Source: Globomyces pollinis-pini (Eukaryota > Chytridiomycota > Chytridiomycetes > Rhizophydiales > Globomycetaceae). Taken from it: a DNA stretch of 60,014 nt. Both the position numbers and the translations under genes were made by a program. Location: NCBI GenBank assembly GCA_025399215.1, contig MU621182.1, forward strand, positions 1 through 60,014, in the 5' to 3' direction. The notes beneath the pieces are model-generated. The model made no database searches, was not told where the DNA came from, and was given only the letters and a program-made list of their open reading frames with translations. Every line of letters starts with the position of its first letter. Position 1 is the first letter of the stretch. This document shows, one piece after another, positions 32,466-45,500 of the stretch.

Positions 32466-32977
32466 TTTATGTTTTGTAGATTTACTACGAAACTATTTAA
32501 GCTAATTGCGGAAAATTTTGAAATAATTTACAAGGGTATAACGTCAAGGCGCTATGGCTTTTTCCACAGTGCCTATAGATGAAAAGATTGATCCAAAGAT
32601 ATGACAAAATCAAGGAATGGGATTAAAATTGTTTTAGTCTTCATGTGATACTTAAGGAAGGATTGCCTAGTACCGAAGAAGATAATCAGACTTGATAGTC
32701 CATAGTTTTTAACCTTGAAAGCTTATTTAACTCATCAAAGTATAGATTCTCAACTAGGAAAATTGTTTTTCCATGTTTTGGACATTGGCATGTGTAACAT
32801 CCATTTGCGGTTGGGTTGATAGATTCTGTTATTCCACCTGAGGGACCATGATTCCACGATTTCGCAATTGTTATCAATCATTTTCAACAGTTTACAGCAA
32901 TTATGATGTTACATGGAAGAGCGGGTTGTAAAAATTTATTGGAAGAAATGAATCTACCCAAGTTCAATCCAGCAGAA
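32466..32977. other. Intergenic region of about 510 bases, no supported gene
   Basis: Between the SDR promoter and the thiolase 3' end. It includes a 63-codon minus-strand frame (32686-32877) with CYTCQCPKHGK that has no visible partner exons, and nothing else recognisable. Confidence 0.4.
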
Positions 32978-34406
<1,429 letters not shown>

Positions 34407-34608
34407 GCGATAAATAATAGTAAGAAGAGAAAGAAAGAAATGAGAATGCATGTGATCCACTCCAGACCACAAACCGTTTGAAGTGCATCATTAATTTAAT
34501 AGTAATAGCATTAGTAGTAGCATTAGTATTAATATTGGTAGTGTAGGTATTATTGGTACTAGTGTGTGGTAGTAGCAAGTATTTATACCCACAAGCTTTT
34601 TCTTTTCA

Positions 34609-35953
34609 ATGACTGAGGGGAATCGAGTATTAGAGGATTCAACGATACAGAAAATACCAAAATTAAAAGAACCTCAGAAATCACCTTTTTTGCATTTGGC
34701 TGCTGGTTCAGTCTCAGGTTTGCTCTCTTGTGTCCTCTTACAGCCTCTGGATTTGGTAAGGAATCTCTTTCTTGTTAAATACTCCATTACTCTTGCTCAA
34801 TGTTCTCTGACTTCTTGCTAATCATCTGAATTTTTATTTGTACTCATTCTTTAGCTTAAAACTGTATGATGATGAATCATTAACATCAGAGACTACAACA
34901 ATCCATTCACAATCACAACTCTCTCAAATTGAATTACAACCACAATCACAATTTACTCTCTACACTACTCTCCGTCGTTCGCAATGACTCTGTTTGGACT
35001 CTCTGGAGAGGTACTACCGCTACCATCCTCAGAAATGTCCCTGGATCGGGTCTCTATTTTTACTCGTTACATTTATTACGTTCTAATTTACATCGCATAC
35101 AGTATCGTGGAAATCAAGTATTCAGTCAGAATTTCATTCATCTCTCTGGTGGTGTTGTTGCTAGAGTGGTATCTACTATTCCTCACCTTTAGGTAGCAGT
35201 TATTCTCATTTACTTTAGGTATGAGTACTTATCTTATATCTTAGGTACTCTTTTTGTTTGAGCTAACCTTTAGGTATTATTTCAAATTTTAACCATATCA
35301 GGTTATTTTATGATAGTATTAAAACAAAGGCTGTTGGATTTATCATGATGCCAATCACTGTCGTCAAAATCAGATTCGAGGTATCCTATATTCATTAATC
35401 AACTCAGAGCAGTTTATATCAATATACAAATATCACAAATGCTTTTAGATCCATCATCAAAACAGTATGTACGTTTTCTGATATTAGGATGGATTTCGTG
35501 GACTTTTTGCCGGTTTTGGTGCGACTGCATTACGAGATGGTACATGTTACTTTTATTGATTGTTAGCCCCATTTGCTGGAATCTATGTCTTTTTCTATGA
35601 AAACTTTAAAGCTCCAATAGGTTTGTTTGCCCCATACTAAACCGAAACAGGTAAACCAAAGCAACTAATATGAAGCAACCTTCACAACTTCGCATTCACT
35701 CACCAACATCAGTTCAGGTCTCCTTGCTGGTCTAGCTGCTACAATATCTACTCAACCATTTGATATGATCAAAACGCGTATCCAGCTGCAACCCACTGAA
35801 TACCCCAATCTTGTGCATTCTTTCCGACGTGTATTTGCCGAGGAAGGATATCGAGGGTTTTTTGGTGGTATGGTTCCCAGAATGTTACGTAAAACTATGT
35901 CTAGTGCTATTTCTTGGACTATCTATGAAGAAGTTGTACGTTATTATAAATAA
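34609..35953 (+). CDS. HEM25: Mitochondrial glycine carrier SLC25A38/Hem25
   Basis: Imports glycine for heme synthesis across the inner membrane. Three mitochondrial-carrier repeats are recovered after splicing: LAAGSVSGLLSCVLLQPLDLLKTRLQQ; then VVRNDSVWTLWRGTTATILRNVPGSGLYFYSL; then GGVVARVAVGFIMMPITVVKIRFE; then [32 protein letters not shown]; then SSGLLAGLAATISTQPFDMIKTRIQ and a last YRGFFGGMVPRMLRKTMSSAISWTIYEE. The PxD-KxR signature is PLDLLKTR in repeat 1, PITVVKIR in repeat 2 and PFDMIKTR in repeat 3. PITV-IK in repeat 2 is typical of SLC25A38. At least seven introns interrupt it. The 161-nt intron at 35169-35329 and the 55-nt intron at 35621-35675 have a compound structure listed separately. 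Confidence 0.94.
35169..35329 (+). other. Compound intron: six end-to-end minimal GT...AG units
   Basis: Removing all 161 bases joins VARV to AVGF in phase 0 and restores carrier repeat 2. The intron divides exactly into 35169-35192 (24 nt), 35193-35218 (26), 35219-35244 (26), 35245-35273 (29), 35274-35301 (28) and 35302-35329 (28). Every unit begins GT and ends AG, four of the five internal junctions read TTAG|GTA, and each length equals that of ordinary introns in neighbouring genes. Confidence 0.75.
35621..35675 (+). other. Compound intron: two end-to-end minimal GT...AG units
   Basis: The 55-nt intron divides into 35621-35650 (30 nt, ending ACAG) and 35651-35675 (25 nt, ending GAAG). Each has its own branch-like ACTAA sequence. 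Removing both joins FKAPI to ATFTTSHSLTNISSGLL in frame; removing only the first leads to a stop codon within nine codons. Confidence 0.6.
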
Positions 35954-36526
35954 TATCATTCTATTTATGCCCATATACTTTTGAACATTTGTTGGTTCTA
36001 ATTCCAATCTAAACTAATCAAATTTTAAGTATATTTTAGGTTCGAGAACTAACAAACCACTGGCGTTTTACCATTTAATAGAATAAAATACACACAATTC
36101 AAGTTACTGCGCATTGATCCAGTACAATAAACTCAATAAGTGGGAACCCATATCATATGTTACAATAAGTTATTTTATTTTAAAACTAAATCTATGTTTT
36201 TACACTTTGCAATCTTGATTTAAATTAATGGTAGTAATAGGTTTTGTAATAGGAATCCAGATGGTTTCATACTGGTTTACCTGTATACACACGTACGTTT
36301 TGATTGAATTCGGTTTGTTTTTATCATCGATTATTTGATGCGTGTTGATTAGACTATTCATTTAATTTCATCTGTATTTAGATTTGAGTTTTTATAGACA
36401 TTGTCGTTGATGACTCATATTACCATTTTCCATTTTCATGTTGTTACACAATATTCATAAACAGTTATAGTAATCTACGAAAGCAAATATATTAATAAAT
36501 ATAGAAGTACTAGTAAATTAATCATA
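35954..36526. other. Convergent 3' intergenic region, no gene seen
   Basis: 570 very AT-rich bases between the stop codons of SLC25A38 and SUV3. No open frame of note, RNA gene or repeat was seen. Confidence 0.5.
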
Positions 36527-38884
36527 TTAGTACATATCACGTCGATCTATAACAGTATCATTCGATTCAGAAGTATCATTTAATTTCAACTGTTCAGTCG
36601 ATTTTCTCCAATTAGACTCAATTGGACTAGATTTAACATTTTTAATCAGTTTCTGATTGGAATGATCGATTTTATCTTGATTTCCACCTTCTAATTGAGG
36701 TTTTTTAAATTGTTCTTTATCATGTTTTTTTGGTCGTTTCTTTCGGAATCCAATGGACATCAATGCACTGTTGATTGCATTTTCTTTCTCTTTTTTCAAG
36801 ATCTTGGCATATTCTATGTCTGGGAAGGCTTCTGGGAATCGAATGGACAACCATAGATATAAGATTATGATTCGGTGATCAACTTCTAATGCTTGTAATG
36901 ATTTCGACGTGTAAAATGCTTTTGGTTCGGATATTAGTCCTCTAGATTCAGATAACAGGCATGGGGTTTGTTTCGAGAATTGTACTGCGAAATGGCGAAT
37001 GGCTTTGGATACAGTTTCATCTCTAACATTTACTGGCGCTTGTAAAAACAAATATTTGTTTCGTATTGACATTGGAATATCTTAAACTATTAAATCAAAG
37101 TACATTTACTTTCTAGTAGATCAGCAATTGAAAACAAATCTTCCAGATTGCAGAAAAAGTATGCTCCATCTAATGTGGAAAGTTCTTGAAATTTTAGTAA
37201 TAAATTGCTGATGGTATCATTTGGTAATACTTTCGAGAACTTTTCAATCACATCTACACTTGGAGTAATTCCAGCTGCCTATAATATTACTATTTGAAAC
37301 AAATACTTACAGCAATGTTGGGTATAGAAGAATCTAAATAAGTCTTTAATCGTTCAAAGTCGCGCTTTTCAATTGTGGTCACCAATCCATCTTCCCATTG
37401 CGTTTTGTACCGTCCTGCACGACCAGATATTTGCTTTGCTTGTGATACACTAAGATACGCCATATCTTTCCCATTGAATTTCAAGAATGTATCAAACACA
37501 ATTCGCCGAATATTCCTACTGATTAGGGGATTTATCCCTATTTACAGATTAAGACCCATGCCAATCGCATCACTAGCTACTAAAATTGGGTAGTCGTTAT
37601 TTGCTTCATTGAAAAGCCTGGCTTGTTCCGCACGGGTTTCTAAACTAAGCTTGCAATTCTTTCTATACCTGGTGGAAGACTACCATATATAACAGCGGCT
37701 CTAAGACCAGTTTCTTCCTCTATTTCTTGCTTTAAAGCAAAAACAGATTTTCTAGAAAAACCCATAATACAATCCCCAGGTTGAACATTTTTTATGTTGT
37801 TATTCAAATGTTGTTTATCAACAGCCAATCCAGTCAAACGCTTATAATGTTTGATCTATTTATCAGTTAAAGAATAAGGGAAAACCTCCAATTCCTCTTC
37901 TGTACTTTCACATAATCGTTTTATCAATGGAACAGCACTTTCTTCTCCACATAAATGTACTTCACTTGCTTGAACACCTGAAAATTGGTTACTGATACAA
38001 TAAAATGTATACCCAAAAACGCTTGTGTCCAAGCCCATCCTCGTTGGTCATCTCCAATCATCTGAATTTCATCAATAACACAAACTTCCAATGGCATTGA
38101 TATATTGGTCATTTCTACAGTTGATGCCCATTTCAATACACCATCAGATTCCTTACGTTCCTCTCCAGTCAATAAATTACAGTTAATTCCTTCCATATTC
38201 AATTTTTCATAAACCTCATGCGCTAATAATCGCAAAGGTCCGGCATAAACACCTGTTCGAGCTTCTTTGAATCTATTTAATGCATGATACGTTTTTCCAG
38301 AGTTGGTAGGTCCAACATGCATTATAATTTTTCGTTTTATTGCTCTTGCTTGAGGGTACCATTCCGGTGGACTCCGTAGATCACTTAATGTCATTAAACT
38401 ATCGAATTTTATGGGGAGCTGATCAGCATAATTGTCCTGGATAAACTTGTAAAGGTGTGGTAAGACTATTCTCTGTAGTCCACCTTTTTCACTTGAACAT
38501 CCAAGATATTGATTTAATAATGTCTCTCTCGATACAATCATATCCTGATTTGTTTCTTTTAATGAATTTGAGAACTTTTCTGATGCTTCAAGAAAAATGT
38601 GTTTGGGTATTCCAACTCTGGTAGCATTTCGACTCAAAAACGGTGATTTTTTCAAATGATCCATGAACCGATCGAATTCTATTTATATGAGAACCTATTA
38701 ATTGAATTCTACCTTGAACTTTATCAGCAAATTGATTTTTAGCGTTGTTTAATTTTGGAATACTGAATGATTTTTGGTTTGTTTGATTTCCATTAGATGG
38801 TTTTCGGCTCTTAGAACCTGAAGTTCTCCATCTTACATGCGAAGACGCTAATGGCAAGTTGAATTGACGCTTAAACAACATCAA
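36527..38884 (-). CDS. SUV3: ATP-dependent RNA helicase SUV3, mitochondrial
   Basis: Helicase of the mitochondrial RNA degradosome. The N-terminus [23 protein letters not shown] is basic and presequence-like. Motif I is [14 protein letters not shown], followed by [19 protein letters not shown] (Ia), [21 protein letters not shown] (II, DEIQ) and [11 protein letters not shown]. In the second RecA domain come [31 protein letters not shown] and the motif VI segment [11 protein letters not shown]. The C-terminal SUV3 domain is followed by a Lys-rich tail. The DEIQ box and the QISGRAGR motif are diagnostic for SUV3. Several short introns split it, including one right after [10 protein letters not shown]. 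Confidence 0.94.
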
Positions 38885-39054
38885 AAAGAAAAAAGTTTCA
38901 TTTCAAATTGAAAGATTCTTGAACAACGAGAAGAGCTCAGATGTTAGACTACTTTGTAAACCAACAATTGGTAGGAAGAATATTCACTTAGTGTTCAAGT
39001 TTTACAAAGTATTAATGGATTGAATGGTTAGATATAAGTTTTAATTCAATTCAA

Positions 39055-39883
39055 TCAGTATTTAGTATGTTGTGCATTAGGATCTTCAACAAAAACTAAA
39101 GACTCTGAGGACGATGGATCAATATAATATCCACCTGTATCGCCTACGCTCTCTGGAAAATCATTATCTCCTGGCAAATCATCCCAATTTAATGAAACCG
39201 TTTCAACAATAACCTCGTCTAATTCTTGTTGTTCTGAATTAAGCAATGATCTAGAGTTCTGACCTGTGATTGAAAACAATTGGTCATTCAAATATCTTTG
39301 TGTGATTTCATCTGAAAGTGGTCGTTTCTTGTGGTTAGTTCATTTCGCATACCCAAGGTTTGATTGGCTTTTGCGTTTCCACCTTAAATCTCATTCTTAG
39401 TAAATAGAACGTTACTCCTAGGAGACAGAGAAGGAAACCACCAATCACAATTATAGTTTCCACGTAATTTTGCTCTTGAATTCTCCATTCGTTTACATCG
39501 ATTGGTGCATCAAAGTTGTTATCAAGTTCATAGGAACTATTCAAGTAAGGAAGGGCATGTGAAATAGTTGCGCAGTAGTTCAGTCTTTTATCCAAATTGG
39601 TCACAAACTTTCGTTGTTTTTGAGTAATACATTTAATCCACTGTGATTCATATGTGAGAGGATCCATTTTACAATCACTTCCAACCCAAGGAAAATTGAA
39701 ATTATTTCGGTAGCAATTGCATCTTACAATTTTGATTGCTTCTGTTGAACAGTAACATATTTTCAGTTGATTTATAGGATCATAAACTGCAATTGACTTT
39801 AATAAACCAGGTTGAACTTCCGGGCATTCTAAGCAAGATGATCGAACTGTTGTCAGTAGCCAGATAAAGTATATCAGATGCAT
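39055..39883 (-). CDS. Cys-rich type I membrane protein, unknown
   Basis: Two exons. The signal peptide MHLIYFIWLLTTVRSS is followed by an ectodomain of about 120 residues with about ten Cys, the first arranged as CLEC, CYC and CNC. One N-glycosylation sequon (NSS) is visible. A membrane helix follows (TIIVIGGFLLCLLGVTFYLL) and then a basic stop-transfer MRFK. A 25-nt intron with a CTAAC branch point sits right after KPIKPW; removing it fuses the short ORF KRPLSDEITQRYLNDQLF in phase 0, giving a cytosolic tail of about 110 residues rich in Asp, Glu and Ser. Total about 268 residues. I recognise no family. Tail and ectodomain suggest a receptor-like or adhesion protein, which is inference. Confidence 0.7.
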
Positions 39884-40021
39884 TTCTGATAAACAAAAAT
39901 TGTTTGTTGACGTGTTTTAACTCCGTAAACTAAAATTCCATTACATCGAGTCAATCATTTACACTGGTTGTATATTAACATAAATTATAACAGCATTTAT
40001 AAAAAATTGAAGGGAAAAGAT

Positions 40022-41097
40022 TTACAACTTCATACATTTGGAATAACTTACAAAATCATCTTCAAAAGTTCGCCAAATCTCATACTTTGGTTCGCTTAAA
40101 GCACTTACTCGCTTAATGAAATCTACATATTAAGTTAATATTAGAATAATTACAATCATGTAAAAAATCATGAAACAAGTTTGTAATGATTCTAATCTTA
40201 AGCGACTCTTTGTAAAATTGCCCTTGAGTTTCCACAGCAAGTCCATGGTGATAGGATATTCTACAAGTTTCATTTTTGTAATAAGGTCCAAGTTCATGTT
40301 TTGAAACTTCAAGATTGGGATCTATATGATCAATCACTATATCCGTACCCATGCTTTGGTATTGGAGAAACACAGAATTTGCAACTTTAGATCGTGTTAA
40401 TAGATCAAATGGTTCAATGTATCGAAGTTCTTTCCGAATAAATAAGAAGCGCGATATTTGAATTGGATGAAATGGATATACTTCATCATACTGTAATGAT
40501 TGTACAGGACACCTAATTTAATACATAAATACATGAAATTACCATCCATATGATTTGCAATTTTCTAATCTACCACATTCTTTGATTAAAGTACTAGTTG
40601 TCAGAAAACACGAACACAAACCTCAAATATTTTGAGATCTTTTTGGGAAATTTAGAATCTAATTTGAACCAATTCGCTACTGCTTGAAACGTGTTTAACT
40701 GCTCATCTGAGCTGATGTTCCAATGTTGAATTGAATTTAAATATTCTGAGAAACAATACTCGCAACACTTTCTTTGGACCTCAGAACCAGGAGAATCAAC
40801 TGATCTCTCAATCCATTCGATGAATCTAATGCGATACATACCCATGAAGTGAAATAAATGAGAAACAATTAATTTTGACATGGTTTTTATGAATTTCTCG
40901 ACCGTTAACGTTGGATCATATACAAGAGCAATTAGTTGAATGGATTGAGGACCATAAACGGGTAGACATTTAATTAACTTTTGAATCTCAGTCTGTTGCA
41001 ACATGTTGTTAGACAAGTTTTGACATTCTCTCACACCAACCAAAATGTACGATTGTGAGAAACTTGGTCTAACTTTCCAATAGTCTAATTTAACCAA
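40022..41097 (-). CDS. Unknown protein of about 330 residues
   Basis: Four exons joined in frame by introns of 27-31 nt. It starts MVKLDYWKVRPSFSQSYILVG. The first part is alpha-helical and rich in Cys and Ile; the second contains FHPIQISRFLFIRKELRYIEPFDLLTR and DIVIDHIDPNLEVSKHELGPYY; the end is KYEIWRTFEDDFVSYSKCMKL. There is no signal peptide, membrane helix or known motif. The leucine and isoleucine spacing in exon 1 is compatible with an all-helical repeat fold, but no repeat period is clear. Its start codon is 89 bases from that of AMPK beta on the opposite strand, so both may share a promoter. Confidence 0.6.
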
Positions 41098-41186
41098 ATT
41101 TGGATAGTATTATCAAGTAACTATAAACAATGGGAATAGAAACTCGTTAAAAATCACTTGAACTTTATCGCGCTAACTTTTCTCAA

Positions 41187-42334
41187 ATGGGAAATACAGA
41201 CAGTCAATTATCACCTTCAAACACTTCCCCTATTGCTATCCCAGCAGGATCGGATAGAGACCGAAGAGCAATGGTATCAGAGTCTCCTGTAACTGGCTCT
41301 CCTTTGGGATTGACTGAGCAAGGTTAGTTCTTGATGCTTATAGCAGTTTCTCTTGGGTCGTCCTGGATGGCTAGACAGAAGCTACTCCCAAACAATCCCA
41401 AAATACAAAAACATTATATTCAACCCACTGGAGAGCGCTCGTACAAAAACGTACTTTAATATTACAACACTAATGTTTAAGTCATCTAAAATCGTTCATA
41501 ACTTTGGACCTACTGGATTTGCTGGTCTAGCTCCATTATCATCGACTTCAAATAAACAGAAAACTATCCCCATTATGATTGTTTGGGCCCAGAGCGGAAA
41601 AGTAGTTCATTTGGTATGACACAGTTCGATTTTATTGTAGACTGGTACTTTTAACAACTGGAAAAAGAAGATCAGACTACAAAAGAGGTTTGATATATCT
41701 ATTTAACATTTTCAGGTAATGAATGAATTTTTGTTGACCAAGATAGTGCTGAGGATTTTTCAACGTACGTATTTAATCATGACTTATTGGTAGAATTGTA
41801 GATATGCCTCCTGGCAAACATCATTTGAAATTTATTGTGGATGATGAATGGAAATGCTCTGAAGATCTTCCGATAGCTTCTGATGAGGAGGGAAATGTTG
41901 TGAATTGCTTAGAAGTGACTGATGAAGATGGGATGTCATTACAAGATGGATTAGATGATATCGGTTTAGACGGAATTCCTCTCCATAGTGAGCATTGAAA
42001 TCTAATGAGATAGAAACACCCGATTCACCAAAGTCTTCATATACCTGCCTTTTACCCCTCCCAGTTCGAAACGATGATGTGAGCAATAGAGAACCACCAA
42101 TGCTTCCTGCACAACTTCAAAAGGTTTTATTGAATTCTAAAGCAGTATCAACTCATGAACCTTATCTTCTCCCAGTGCCCAACCATGTTAGTGTAAATCA
42201 TCTGTATGCTTGCTCTATTCGAGATGGGGTTATGGCCATTGCCAGTACCTCAAGATACCACAAGAAGGTAGAGTTATACAATCTCATTGTAGTATGTCAC
42301 GACAGTTCTTTACAAGCCGGTTAGCGATTTGTAG
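41187..42334 (+). CDS. AMPK/Snf1 kinase beta subunit
   Basis: Regulatory and scaffold subunit of the energy-sensing kinase. MGNTDSQLSP is a consensus for N-myristoylation (Gly2, Ser6). After a Ser/Pro-rich stretch comes the CBM48 glycogen-binding domain: IPIMIVWAQSGKVVHLTGTFNNWKKKIRL, then IVDMPPGKHHLKFIVDDEWKCSEDLPIASDEEGNVVNCLEV. The ASC domain then gives REPPMLPAQLQKVLLNS, HEPYLLPVPNHVSVNHLYACSIRDGVMAIASTSRYHKKYVTTVLYKPV. At least six introns of about 21-35 nt, among them a 25-nt intron between RYHKK and YVTTVLY. Yeast equivalents are Sip1, Sip2 and Gal83. The kinase subunit is not in this window. Confidence 0.95.
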
Positions 42335-42500
42335 AGGTAATTAGATAATGTAATATATGGCAGAGTGGTTTTGCTAACATGGGTTTAAATTCTCATTGAG
42401 TTACCAAAGAAAGTTTCTTTTAAGTTGATTTACAATTGGAATAAAGGTCAGTTGGTAAAGCATCTTTACACCATGTTCGTCGTGTTTGACTTTTTTTTGA

Positions 42501-45500
42501 ATGGATTCATACCCAAAAGAATATATATCCCACCATGTTCCACTGCTTGGAGTCTTAGGATTAGCTCAAGAATTAAAACAGACAGATTCAATCACACAGG
42601 AAAAGCGACGAGTGATCGACAACTCAATATCGGTAAACCTTATTGCGACATTACGCAACATCAACAACAGTTATACCATCTGGGATTCTAAAAGATGCTT
42701 TCAATTATTGATCATTGATGAAGTAATGCTCAACTTGTCCTTTATCTTTAGAATTTCATCTGGCCCAAAAAGCTGGCTGAGAAACAATCTCTCTTATCCC
42801 CATCCAATCTGGCCTCAAATTTATTCCCAAATGGTATCTTTAATCCTTCTTGGATACAAAGACATAGAGAAATTATACCATCAGTTGTCGTTTTGTTTCG
42901 TTATCTTTGGGAATCCATTGATAAAGATCCACTTGGGATGGCTACTGTTTCAGGATTAGAAAGAGACCACGACAGTATTTTAATCAGTGAAATCAATAAG
43001 TTGAAGTAATCTGATTTCATTCATTTTTCTTAGACAAAATGACTTTCAGGCGAATTCTAAATTTGTGGTTGTATTTATTTTAAAGAATTCCAGAGCTGGT
43101 ACTCGAAATTTCTTGAAATTGACTGTTAGATTCGCCACTGATAGAGGAAAGACTGACTTATATAAGGAAACAGTGTGGGTTGACTGGACAATACGTTATG
43201 ACTTCATTGAATCCAGATGGATCTCTCCAAGATGTCACAAAGCAACTAGAAAGGTTCAATCTTGTGATTAACGCTTAGCATTCACAAACAGCTATTGGAA
43301 GTCTCAAACAATTACTACAAGGAAAAGGAAAAGAAGATCAAAAAGAAGAAAGCAAAACTGCTTAGTTCCTTATCGAAGCCTGCTCCACTTATTATTGGCT
43401 CTAAAGTTCTTTCACCTAGGGGTTGGGTTATTCGCTATGACTTAAAAATGGCAATTTATTGTGAATTTAGAAAAGATTTCGAGAATGCCATTAAGTAATT
43501 TATTTATCCATTCATCATAAGATCATATGAAGCAGCTTATTCCAACCTTTATGAAATGCTCTTGGACTCCAATGGGGTAAGTAATGATGCAAAAGAAATC
43601 GACTATTTAAGTGACCGGTGGTTTGAAGCTCGACAGTTGCTTGATAGTATTGTGATAAAGGTAATTCAAATAATTAATCGGTTAGGTTATGCAAATATTG
43701 CTTCAAAATAATGCACCTGTTGATGCCTTATACCATCATCAACGCCATATATTGAGCTGCAAGCCATTTTCAGAATTCGCATATATTTCTTTAAATTCAG
43801 AGCCTTATGGTCCTGTTTCTGTTAGTGGGTTAAATCACATTTCGAGTGCAGTTGGTGGTGGTTCATTTTCATATTGGCAATGGGTCTCTTTACAGTACAA
43901 AGAATTGATCTAACAGTTCTAGATACAGGATATTTGGAGAATTGATCGAAATCGCATCAATAAAAAAGGCAAAATTCCCATTACCATTTCCCGTTCCTGG
44001 ATCCACAGCAAACCCAGCTTTATCCTTAATCAATACAGTCGCAACAACCAGTACTAATTGGATGGGAAATAGCGGAACGTCGGCGTTTGGTCCCTATAGT
44101 AGCATAAATCCAATGTTTACGGTGCAACATCCTGGTTATTATTATCTGTGTTCCGCACGTGCTGCAGAAGAACGATGGAAAAGGTTCATTCGATCCACAA
44201 TATCTCAATCAGACTTTTTTTTGCCCAACGATAGTAAGTATAGGATTATTTTTATTATTAGAACTCACCAATCACTTTAATTCGCTTGTAACAAAAGATC
44301 AAGCTTTTGATCATGGGTCACTAATAATCGAACTTCTTACCAAATCATATGAACAATTTAAGAAATACAAGTGCAGTAGAATGACACTATATTTGGCTTC
44401 TGAAATTGCCCGCGTATACCAAGAGAGCAACCAATTCGACATGGCCTTGAAATTTTACGATCGTATTGCAAAGACTTATCGTAAGGAGAGTTGGTATAGT
44501 TTGCTCTCTACAATCTCAAATAGAATGCGATATTGTGCATCGCAGTTAAAGTATCGACAAGTAGAAGCTGAATGTTTAATTGAATTGCTTCATCCAAGCG
44601 TGACTCCTTCATCTGATGATTTAACTCGTTTGATTCGGGAGCTGCAGATGTTTGAAAATGATACCGAGGTTCCCATTGAAATTGATATGGATGCATTCTC
44701 GCAATTTTTTACATGCGACTTTCAGTTTAAGGCAAATCATGGACAAGTTCTTCAAGATCAGTTTTGGCAGCTCACCTTGAAAACCTCTTCGAATAGTTTA
44801 CAGATTGCGGATCTATCAGTACAGAAGTTAACATTGCATTTTACGGATTCTAAATTCGATTATCATATTTTAAATGATTTGTCGGATCTAAGTGGAGAGG
44901 GAAGAGTTTTGTATGATTGCAAGTCAACTCCTAACACGTCTGACCTGGTTGGAAATGTTTATTCAGCCCCTATACAATTTAAACCAAACCAAATAGCTGT
45001 GTATCAAGGCTTTCTTTTACCAACAGAGCATCAGAAACTGTCATTGGCAAAAGTATCTGTCGAATTGAATTTACCAAGTAAAATTTCCTTAGTTTTCAAA
45101 TTGGCCGTTCGGCCAGAACGATTTCACAAACGGAAATGGCTTGAGAAAGCAAATGTAGAAAGCCCAAACAAGTATATTGAATTACCTGGATTGGGAGAAC
45201 AGTTGGATATTAGGTAGTTTTGAAATGTTTAACAGCTTAGGATTGAGCAGCGAGAACCAAAAGTGGAAATAGTGACTGAATTTCAAGCTCAGGGCTATAT
45301 TGATGAATATATCAAGTTGGATTTCCATGTTGTAAATAATGAAGCGGAGGATGTTCAACTTATAGCAGTTTTCCAATGTGTTTCCGATTCTGAAAACTTA
45401 GTGACTGGTAGGCACTTGTTTTTAATTCATTATAGACCAAAGTTGCATGTTTCAGAAATTGCCTGGAACTGCTGAAGAGTCTCTTTCTGTTTTTCACATA

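Noticed and set aside
32686..32877. 63-codon frame with CYTCQCPKHGK
   Set aside because: No flanking exons, no start context and no known domain; length is within chance for this composition.
42335..42402. tRNA-like stretch with GGCAGAGTGGTT and GGGTTTAAATTCTC, and ends that can pair (GGTAATT/AGTTACC)
   Set aside because: No anticodon arm can be drawn, the spacing of T-arm and acceptor stem is wrong, and it lies in the short spacer before TRAPPC11.
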